Origin: DAOUFU01 sp034429275
GTDB lineage: Bacteria; Chloroflexota; Anaerolineae; Aggregatilineales; Aggregatilineaceae
Direction: 5' to 3'
Assembly (NCBI GenBank): GCA_034429275.1
Contig: DAOUFU010000155.1
Location: 1-12,969, forward strand
DNA: 12,969 bases
Part shown: one piece after another, positions 6,277 to 12,020 of the stretch
Position numbering within the stretch: the first letter of the stretch is position 1
How the letters are laid out: every line of letters starts with the position of its first letter
Translations under genes and position numbers: made by a program
Notes under the pieces: generated by a model
What the model saw: the letters and a program-made list of their open reading frames with translations, nothing else
Told to the model about the DNA's origin: nothing
Database searches by the model: none

Positions 6277-7506
6277 TTAGCCTGCCAGCACTGCCGCGCG
6301 CAGCAGCTCAAGCGTTTGCAGCGCCAGCAGGTTATACAGGGTAAAGCTGTACTGCGTCTCGTCGCCGGTGAACCACGCCCGGTAGAATCCACCGCTGGTC
6401 GGCGGCTCAACCAGGTGCTGGTGATCGTCCACCTTCAGCCCGTGCCACGGCAGCGCTTCGGCGGCCCGCCACAGGTTGATCACCGGCACGCCATATTCAT
6501 TCCCCAGCCGGACCAGCGTCTCGTTGAAGGTCACCCGGTTCGGCACGCGGACCGCCGCCTCGTTGGGCCAGTTGGCCGTGTCGCCGGGGTGCGTCGGAAA
6601 AGTCACCAGCACGGGGATCACCCCATGCGCAATCGAGACCTCAACCACCCGCCGCATCGCCCGTTCATACTGCTCCGGCGTGAGCCAGTACACATCATAC
6701 AGGCCCAGCATGATCAGCGCGACGGCGGGCTTGCTGCGCGTATATTCGCATTCCAGCAGCGAGCCTCCCCGCTCGCACAAGATCGGGTTGCTCAGCGCCG
6801 GGTCGATCACCGCCATCGAAGTCATGCCGGTATCCAGCGCGACGCCTTTATACCAGAAGGAATTACTCGCGCCACCCACCGGCTGCTGGAAGAAGTCGAG
6901 CGTGGCCTGCAAATGCCCATAAGGGCCGAGGTCATACGTCCCCGCCGCAAACGGCACCATAAACGCCTGCGACTGGCTGTTACATTCGCCCACCTGGGTG
7001 AAGACTCGCGCATTGTTGCCCAACGCCTGCCCCCGCGCGAAGATCTCCGCCACACGTGGACCGATGACCGGCACGACCGGCACCCGTCCCAGTATCCCGC
7101 TCGCCGGCGGCTCGACGATGCCTCCCGTTGATGCGGCGTCTCCCGGCTCCAGGATGACCGCTGGCGCAGCAAGCACCTCGCTGCTTTCCGGCAGCCGCGC
7201 CGGGGTGAAACCGTCGCGGTAGCTCAGGTAGATCGCCGCCACCCACCCGCGCAGCGCCCCATCCTCGCTGTGACCTAACACCCACGCCGTGGCGGCGTCC
7301 CTCGCTTCCAACACCAGGCCGGTCCCCGGCTGTATGGTGCCGATGGCGGCGTAAGTCGTCCCCGGCCCGGTCCGCAAGTTGAGCGAATAATCAGCCGTGG
7401 CGTCCGGCCCGCCCTGTGCCTGCACAGGCAGCAGCGCCCCGCCACCCAGCACCATCAGCAGCACCACGATCAGCGCCACCCAGATAAATGTGCGCATCCC
7501 CTGCAT
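6277..7506 (-). CDS. Secreted SH3b plus SGNH/GDSL-hydrolase-like protein
   Basis: The protein has 409 residues. It has a signal peptide of about 30 residues (hydrophobic core FIWVALIVVLLMVLGGG, likely cut after PVQA). An SH3b module follows at about 36-97 (SLNLRTGPGTTYAAIGTIQPG). After a linker, about 160-405 resembles an SGNH/GDSL hydrolase. Block I reads VGECNS at 172-177 where GDS is usual. Block III reads GLYD at 268-271 where GxND is usual. A DxxH motif is present at D361-H364. The fold call is moderate, and esterase activity is doubtful because of these changes. The ATG at 7506 is chosen for GGGGGA just upstream; an in-frame TTG at 7527 lacks such a site. It lies between adenosylhomocysteinase and the large DUF4397/SH3b protein, all on one strand. 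Confidence 0.75.
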   Translation of the reverse strand: MQGMRTFIWVALIVVLLMVLGGGALLPVQAQGGPDATADYSLNLRTGPGTTYAAIGTIQPGTGLVLEARDAATAWVLGHSEDGALRGWVAAIYLSYRDGFTPARLPESSEVLAAPAVILEPGDAASTGGIVEPPASGILGRVPVVPVIGPRVAEIFARGQALGNNARVFTQVGECNSQSQAFMVPFAAGTYDLGPYGHLQATLDFFQQPVGGASNSFWYKGVALDTGMTSMAVIDPALSNPILCERGGSLLECEYTRSKPAVALIMLGLYDVYWLTPEQYERAMRRVVEVSIAHGVIPVLVTFPTHPGDTANWPNEAAVRVPNRVTFNETLVRLGNEYGVPVINLWRAAEALPWHGLKVDDHQHLVEPPTSGGFYRAWFTGDETQYSFTLYNLLALQTLELLRAAVLAG

Positions 7507-7525
7507 AAGTTCCCCCTTTACACAC

Positions 7526-7547
7526 AAGGGCGGGATGCCCCGCCCTT
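7526..7547 (-). terminator. Strong GC hairpin between ahcY and the SGNH-like gene
   Basis: AAGGGCGGG (7526-7534) and CCCGCCCTT (7539-7547) form a perfect 9-bp stem with a four-base loop. The minus-strand sequence after it is TTGTGTGTAAAGG, so the T tract is poor. It may terminate or attenuate ahcY transcripts, or protect their 3' end; it ends 19 bases before the next start codon. Confidence 0.45.
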
Positions 7548-7581
7548 CGTGGTGCCTGTTATTCTTCCGCAGGCAAGGTCC

Positions 7582-8847
7582 CTACGTGCCTTCCTGCCAT
7601 TGGTTCAGGTATTCGACCTGCTGCTCCGTCAGCGTGTCGATGGTCACGCCCATCGACTCCAGCTTGAGTCGCGCGATTTCCTGGTCCACCTCGTGCGGGA
7701 TGGTATACACCTGGTTATCCAGCGAGTCGTGGTTGGCCATCATATATTCCGCCCCCAGCGATTGGTTGGCGAAGCTCATATCCATCACGCTCGCCGGGTG
7801 ACCTTCCGCCGCCGCCAGGTTGACCAGCCGCCCTTCGGCCAGCACGTGAATGGTTCGGCCATCCTTCAGGCGATACGCTTCCACAAACGGGCGGACCAGC
7901 TTCGGCTGCTCCACCGACATCGAAAGCAAGCCCGGCAGGTTCAGCTCCACATTGAAATGGCCGCTGTTGCACACAATCGCGCCGTCTTTCATCACCTCGA
8001 AGTGATGCGTATCGATCACGTTGATGTCGCCCGTCGAGGTCACAAACACATCGCCGATCGGCGCGGCTTCGATCATCGGCATCACGCGGAAGCCGTCCAT
8101 CACTGCCTCCAGCGCCTTGAGCGGATCGACTTCGGTCACGATCACGTTCGCACCCATGCCGCGCGCCCGCGAGGCGATCCCTCGGCTGCACCACCCATAG
8201 CCGCCGACCACCACCACGCGCCCGGCCAGCAGCACGTTGGTCGCGCGGATGATGCCGTCGATGGTGCTCTGCCCGGTCCCATAGCGGTTATCGAACAGGT
8301 GCTTGGTCATGCTGTCGTTCACGGCAATCACCGGGAACTTGAGCGCCCCGTCTTTCGCCATCGCGCGCAGTCGGATCACGCCGGTCGTCGTTTCTTCGGT
8401 GCCGCCCACCACGTCCTTGAGCAGCTCGGTCCGGTTCTTGTGCAGCTCGCTGACCAGGTCCGCCCCGTCATCCATCGTGATGTGCGGCTTGTGGTCCAGC
8501 GCCCGCTTCAGGTGATCGTAATAGGTGGCGTTGTCCTCGCCCTTGATCGCGTACACCGGGATTTCGAAATGAGTCACCAGCGAGGCGGCCACGTCATCCT
8601 GCGTGCTCAGGGGATTCGAGGCGGTCAGCACCACGTCGGCACCACCAGCCTGCAGGGTCCGCATCAGGTTCGCCGTCTCGGTGGTCACATGCAGGCACGC
8701 CGAGACGCGCACCCCGTCCAGCGGGCGTTCTTTCTCGAACCGCGCGCGAATCTGCCGCAGCACAGGCATATCGCGCTCTGCCCATTCAATCCGGTAGCGA
8801 CCGCCGGTCGCCAGGCCGAGATCCTTGACATCGTGTTCAACGGTCAT
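7582..8847 (-). CDS. ahcY: Adenosylhomocysteinase (S-adenosylhomocysteine hydrolase)
   Basis: The enzyme reversibly hydrolyses S-adenosylhomocysteine to homocysteine and adenosine, using bound NAD, in the S-adenosylmethionine cycle. At 421 residues it is the short form, without the insert of about 40 residues found in many bacterial and eukaryotic enzymes. Visible sites are CLHVTTETANL (51-61), DDGADL (126-131), GGTEETTTG (148-156), PVIAVNDSMTKHLFDNRYGTG (172-192, with K182 and D186 in the usual catalytic positions), and the NAD-binding segment GYGWCSRG (216-223). The protein ends YLNQWQEGT. The third glycine of GxGxxG is serine (S221). The ATG at 8847 has GAGGAG nine bases upstream. A promoter with two palindromes lies in the 123-base gap before it. 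Confidence 0.96.
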   Translation of the reverse strand: MTVEHDVKDLGLATGGRYRIEWAERDMPVLRQIRARFEKERPLDGVRVSACLHVTTETANLMRTLQAGGADVVLTASNPLSTQDDVAASLVTHFEIPVYAIKGEDNATYYDHLKRALDHKPHITMDDGADLVSELHKNRTELLKDVVGGTEETTTGVIRLRAMAKDGALKFPVIAVNDSMTKHLFDNRYGTGQSTIDGIIRATNVLLAGRVVVVGGYGWCSRGIASRARGMGANVIVTEVDPLKALEAVMDGFRVMPMIEAAPIGDVFVTSTGDINVIDTHHFEVMKDGAIVCNSGHFNVELNLPGLLSMSVEQPKLVRPFVEAYRLKDGRTIHVLAEGRLVNLAAAEGHPASVMDMSFANQSLGAEYMMANHDSLDNQVYTIPHEVDQEIARLKLESMGVTIDTLTEQQVEYLNQWQEGT

Positions 8848-8900
8848 GCAGTTAAGCTCCTCATCAGGGTATCCACTTGCGCCCGTGCGGGCACCGGGTC

Positions 8901-8909
8901 ATTGTAGCA
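8901..8909 (-). promoter_or_regulatory. Extended -10 promoter of ahcY
   Basis: On the minus strand TGCTACAAT is an extended -10 element with no clear -35 box. The predicted start is about 8894, 47 bases before the ATG. It overlaps the perfect palindrome AGCATATGCT (8906-8915). A second dyad, GCCCG-TG-CGGGC (8881-8892), would lie at the very start of the transcript. Either could be an operator. Confidence 0.45.
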
Positions 8910-8970
8910 TATGCTGGCCGCATTTTCGCCCCCCGGAATTTTTCCGGTCGAATCCGCTGCCGCGCCGTCA

Positions 8971-9336
8971 TCATTCCTCGGAAGTCTGCCCGCCGAACAC
9001 ACTGTCCATCACTTCGAGCGCAAACCGCGCCGAAACTGTCGCCGGGCCGCCGCCCATCTCCATGCCGACCTCAATTGCTTCGAGCACTTCGGCGGGCGTT
9101 GCCCCTGCCCCAGCCGCCTGCTCAATGTGCCACTGCATACACGACTCGCAGTTGATCACCACGCCGATGGCCACCGCCATCAGTTCCTTGTATTTTTTGC
9201 TGATCGCGCCGTCGCTGTACGTCGCCTCTTCCATCGTCAGGAAGGCTTTGTACACCTTCGAGTTGAGATCGAGCAGTCGCTGATGCGCCCGTTTGCGCTG
9301 CCGCGTCAGCCCGCGCAGTTTCTCGCTGATGTTCAT
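8971..9336 (-). CDS. Carboxymuconolactone decarboxylase (CMD)/AhpD-family protein
   Basis: The protein has 121 residues, almost entirely one CMD domain. The AhpD-type motif C63-E-S-C66-x3-H70 is intact (VINCESCMQWHIEQA), preceded by KYKELMAVAIGVV. The glycine-rich MEMGGGPA helix typical of the family follows at 93-100. AhpD-type proteins use this CxxC pair as a thiol redox site in peroxide defence; the decarboxylases of the family lack it. A redox role is therefore likelier than aromatic degradation, but the partner is unknown. The start has only a weak GAGGG site. The gene lies 26 bases after the GNAT gene on the same strand, so the two are probably co-transcribed. Confidence 0.9.
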   Translation of the reverse strand: MNISEKLRGLTRQRKRAHQRLLDLNSKVYKAFLTMEEATYSDGAISKKYKELMAVAIGVVINCESCMQWHIEQAAGAGATPAEVLEAIEVGMEMGGGPATVSARFALEVMDSVFGGQTSEE

Positions 9337-9362
9337 CGCACGCCCTCGCCGCTCCGATCACC

Positions 9363-10163
9363 TCACCGTTCGCCCCGCCGCAGCGCCGGACCCTCCAAAA
9401 ACTGCACGGTCCGCCCGAAGCCCAGCCGCTCATACACGCGGATGGCGGCGTCATTGCCTTCGCGCACGTTCAGCACCACCGTGTCGATCCCGTCCGCCAG
9501 GGCCGCCCGCACCACGGCGGCGGTGCACTGCGAAGCATATCCGCGCCCCCGGCAGTCGGGCCGCGTGAAAACATTGCCGATTGCCGCCACGCCTTCCGCC
9601 CGCGAATACACATGGGTGCCCGCCGCCGCGACAAGCTCACCCCCCTGCCATACGCCGTAGAATACACCGTGCGCGATCTGCCAGGGATCAAACGCGGCGA
9701 CAGTCTCACCCGGCTCTGCCGCCTGCTGGTACAACCCATCCAGCACGTTGGCCATCTCCGGGCCGATCAGGCGCACATCGTCCAGGCCCGGCGGCGTGAA
9801 TGCTGCCGGGTTCAGCACCATCCGCCACTCAAAATGCTCGTGCACCCGGTCGTAGAATGCCCCCAGGATGTCGCCCATCTCCGGCAGCCACAGGTAATAC
9901 ACTTCGTCCGGCAGGTCCACCGCCGCCATCAGCGCGCGCACAACTTCACGCTCGCCAAACGCGGTGAGCACGGTGGGCGTCAGCCCGGCATACAGCAGCA
10001 GCACCGAGACCAGTTCACCGCCTGCGAACGCGCCGAAAAACGCGCTCTGCGGCCAAAAGGCATCATCGAGATCGCCCAGGGCGTAGGCCGTCAGTGCGCG
10101 GTCCCGGTTGAGATAAGCGCGCACACGCTCACGGTCGGTCAGTCGGTCAAGCGAACAAATCAT
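9363..10163 (-). CDS. GNAT family N-acetyltransferase
   Basis: The protein has 266 residues from the chosen start. The C-terminal half (about 127-262) is a GNAT domain. It has the acetyl-CoA-binding loop CRGRGYAS at 204-211 following VAAIGNVFTRPD, the strand TVVLNVREGN, and motif B NDAAIRVYERLGF at 237-249. The N-terminal half (1-125) is weakly related in shape and may be a degenerate GNAT-like domain; no acetyl-CoA loop is visible there. The substrate cannot be predicted. The ATG at 10163 is preferred because AAGGGA lies six bases upstream; an in-frame GTG at 10178 would add five residues. The gene lies 57 bases after the PfkB kinase and 26 bases before the CMD gene, suggesting one transcription unit. 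Confidence 0.88.
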   Translation of the reverse strand: MICSLDRLTDRERVRAYLNRDRALTAYALGDLDDAFWPQSAFFGAFAGGELVSVLLLYAGLTPTVLTAFGEREVVRALMAAVDLPDEVYYLWLPEMGDILGAFYDRVHEHFEWRMVLNPAAFTPPGLDDVRLIGPEMANVLDGLYQQAAEPGETVAAFDPWQIAHGVFYGVWQGGELVAAAGTHVYSRAEGVAAIGNVFTRPDCRGRGYASQCTAAVVRAALADGIDTVVLNVREGNDAAIRVYERLGFGRTVQFLEGPALRRGER

Positions 10164-10220
10164 GTCCGGTCCCTTCACGTTGCCGATCCCGTGATGATAC
10201 CCGGTTGGCGCGCCGATTCC

Positions 10221-11183
10221 TCACCCGGCCAGCCACCGGTCAAGCGCGCCCTGGTCATCGAACTGAGTGCGGAAGCGTGCCACAAATTCCGCCAGCGTGT
10301 AATGGTGCGATTGTGTGCCGGGGTGTTCCAGCACATACGCCGCGGCTACCGCCCCGATCTGCCCGCAGAGTTCCCAATCGAAACCGCTGGCCATGCCCTT
10401 GAGCAGCCCGGCCCGGTAAGCGTCTCCGACGCCGGTCGGGTCGGCCACCCGCTCCACCCGGAACACCGGCACATGCACATGCTCGCCCTCGGCGTAAATG
10501 TGCGACCCTTCGCCGCCGTGTGTCACGATCAACGTCTTGCCCTCGCCCAGGAATTGCTCGCGCGTGAAACCCGTCTTCTGTTCGATCATGCTCCATTCAT
10601 ACTCGTTGCAGATCAGCAGGTCCGAACGCTCCACCCCATAGCGCAGGTCAGCGGCGTCCAGCCAGATCACCTGCTGGCTGGGGTCAAACATGTGGCGCAC
10701 GCCCTCGCGGTGACATTCGTCGGCCAGTTCCAACATGAATTTGGGATCGCTCGGCGCGTTGATCACCAGGTCAGGCGGCGTGCTGACCGCTTCCACCAGC
10801 CGGTAGCCCTTCGAATAGGCCATCGCACCCGAATAGAACGACCCGATCTGGCAGTTTTCGCTGTCCGTATTGACGAAAAACGACGCCGTGCACACGTCCG
10901 GGATGTCGCGCACCGCCGAGGTATCGACCCCGTGCCCCTCCAACCACGCCCGGTAGTCGGGGAAGTCGTGTCCCGCCGTGCCCATCAGGATCGGGCGTTC
11001 GCCCAGCAGCGCCAGGTTGAACGCAATGTTCGCCCCCGACCCGCCGCGATGCCGCGTCAGGTCCTCGACCAGAAAGCTCAGGCTCACTTTGTCGAGCTTG
11101 CCCGCGACGAAATGATCGCTAAACCGGCCCGGAAAGCGCATCAGGTAATCGAATGCAATCGAGCCGCTGACCACAATTTTCAT
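10221..11183 (-). CDS. PfkB-family carbohydrate/nucleoside kinase (possibly adenosine kinase)
   Basis: The protein has 320 residues, the usual size for the ribokinase/PfkB fold. The N-terminus MKIVVSGSIAFDYLM is the typical first strand. The substrate-binding segment RHRGGSGANIAFNLALLG is at 44-61. The second family signature is D248-P-T-G-V-G-D254, with D254 the expected catalytic base and the glycines forming the anion hole. NEYEW at 193-197 and VTHGGEGS at 220-227 are also family-typical. Substrate specificity is inferred only: ahcY, two genes downstream, releases adenosine, and adenosine kinases belong to this family. Ribokinase or another sugar kinase remains possible. The ATG at 11183 has AGAGGA six bases upstream. 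It heads a same-strand block and is divergent from the CopZ-like gene. Confidence 0.88.
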   Translation of the reverse strand: MKIVVSGSIAFDYLMRFPGRFSDHFVAGKLDKVSLSFLVEDLTRHRGGSGANIAFNLALLGERPILMGTAGHDFPDYRAWLEGHGVDTSAVRDIPDVCTASFFVNTDSENCQIGSFYSGAMAYSKGYRLVEAVSTPPDLVINAPSDPKFMLELADECHREGVRHMFDPSQQVIWLDAADLRYGVERSDLLICNEYEWSMIEQKTGFTREQFLGEGKTLIVTHGGEGSHIYAEGEHVHVPVFRVERVADPTGVGDAYRAGLLKGMASGFDWELCGQIGAVAAAYVLEHPGTQSHHYTLAEFVARFRTQFDDQGALDRWLAG

Positions 11184-11220
11184 GAGTCATCCTCTCGCCT
11201 AACCACCAAGCACGCCCGCG

Positions 11221-11257
11221 AAGTATACCACCGAATCCTTCGAGCGGTAGTATGCTT
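11221..11257. promoter_or_regulatory. Imperfect inverted repeat between the PfkB and CopZ-like genes, overlapping the pfkB -10
   Basis: AAGTATACCACCG (11221-11233) and CGGTAGTATGCTT (11245-11257) are inverted repeats matching at 11 of 13 positions across an 11-base spacer. The left arm contains, on the minus strand, TATACT (11227-11222), the likely -10 box of the PfkB gene. The position fits an operator for a dimeric regulator, or a hairpin in a transcript. Confidence 0.5.
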
Positions 11258-11299
11258 CTGAACCTCTGCACATGGTGGCATACTGCCTGGCTGAAAGCG

Positions 11300-11305
11300 T
11301 ACAAT
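11300..11305 (+). promoter_or_regulatory. Possible -10 element of the CopZ-like gene
   Basis: TACAAT lies 39 bases before the ATG at 11345, with only a weak -35 box (GTGGCA, 19-base spacing). It supports the start at 11345 over the upstream in-frame ATG at 11252. Confidence 0.35.
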
Positions 11306-11344
11306 CAGGGCGTCAAACGGCGTCTTGCACAAAACGAGGGAGAC

Positions 11345-11803
11345 ATGGGCCTCATCCAGCTTCATTCCATCCGCGAACCGGTCTTCTGCCCCACCTGCAA
11401 GACCAAAGGCGCACCGGTCGATACGGCCACTGTCAAATGTTTACTTTCGGTCAGCTTGAGCCAGGTGCACGAGACGCAGTATTACTTCTGCCGCGATGCA
11501 GACTGCCCGGTAGTCTATTTCGCTGCGGACGGAACCCACACCTTCAGCACTCACCAGGTCCGCGAGCAAGTCTATCAGAAGGACCCCACCAGCGACGACG
11601 TCTTCGTCTGCTACTGTTTCCGATACACCCTGGGCGATATTCGCCGAGCCGTTGAAGCGGGCTCTGCCGATAATGTCATAAGTACGATCACCGCAGGTAT
11701 TCGCAAGGGTCAGTGCGCGTGTGATTGGCGGAATCCACAAGGCGACTGCTGCCTGGGAAACGTCAGGGCTTTGGTCAAGAATCTCAGCACGCCCGATGAA
11801 TAG
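11345..11803 (+). CDS. CopZ-like Zn / [2Fe-2S] metallochaperone-type protein without an HMA domain
   Basis: The protein has 152 residues. The N-terminal part (about 12-60) looks like the zinc-binding domain of CopZ-type iron-sulfur metallochaperones, with C15-x2-C18, C32, C49 and C54. The second part (about 86-145) looks like a BFD-type [2Fe-2S] domain: VCYCFRYT with C89-x-C91, a helix, then GQCACDWRNPQGDCCLGNVR with C124, C126, C135 and C136. In the archaeal CopZ described in the literature these parts precede a copper-binding HMA domain with CxxC; that domain is missing here and the protein ends after DE. It may pass electrons or metal to a separate copper carrier. The ATG at 11345 is chosen for GAGGGAG upstream; an ATG at 11252 would add 31 residues without family support. 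Confidence 0.82.
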   Translation: MGLIQLHSIREPVFCPTCKTKGAPVDTATVKCLLSVSLSQVHETQYYFCRDADCPVVYFAADGTHTFSTHQVREQVYQKDPTSDDVFVCYCFRYTLGDIRRAVEAGSADNVISTITAGIRKGQCACDWRNPQGDCCLGNVRALVKNLSTPDE

Positions 11804-11819
11804 CCCCAACAAGCAAATG

Positions 11820-11871
11820 TGACAAGATAGCCCATCCTGGGTCCTCTGTCAGCCGCCCCACGTGCCGATAA
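11820..11871. repeat. Weak hairpins after the CopZ-like gene
   Basis: TGACA/TGTCA (11820-11824 and 11846-11850, with an inner CCCA/TGGG) and GCCGCC/GGCGGC further right can form hairpins, but neither has a T tract. They may weakly terminate the CopZ-like gene. Nothing else is visible in 11804-11910. Confidence 0.25.
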
Positions 11872-11915
11872 GGCGGCCTCAACCCATTTTCCCATCACCC
11901 GCTGCCGCCATTTCG

Positions 11916-11924
11916 TGTTATAGT
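11916..11924 (+). promoter_or_regulatory. Extended -10 promoter of the HEAT-repeat gene
   Basis: TGTTATAGT is an extended -10 element without a good -35 box. The predicted start near 11931 gives a leader of about 90 bases. In that leader GATGC/GCATC and CAGCC/GGCTG around 11952-11983 can form mutually exclusive short hairpins. Confidence 0.45.
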
Positions 11925-12020
11925 GAAACAGGCGATGTTGCGGCCTCGCTATCAGATGCATCAGCCTGACGCATCGGGCTGCACACCCGGCGAACAACCA
12001 CTTGAGCAGGAGCATACGCG

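Noticed and set aside
7549..8907. Plus-strand open frame of 452 codons opposite ahcY
   Set aside because: It is antisense to an unmistakable adenosylhomocysteinase and has shadow-type composition.
8933..8947. CCGGAA/TTCCGG hairpin as a terminator after the CMD gene
   Set aside because: The stem is only 6 bp and no T tract follows on the minus strand.
8848..8970. SAH riboswitch upstream of ahcY
   Set aside because: The leader after the predicted start is only about 47 bases and I could not recognise the conserved SAH aptamer core; a covariance search would settle it.
9612..11261. Long plus-strand open frame (549 codons) opposite the GNAT and PfkB genes
   Set aside because: It crosses two well-recognised genes on the other strand, has no ribosome binding site and resembles no domain.
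11252..11344. N-terminal extension of the CopZ-like protein
   Set aside because: The upstream ATG has no ribosome binding site, the extension contains the likely -10 element, and the family begins near the start at 11345.
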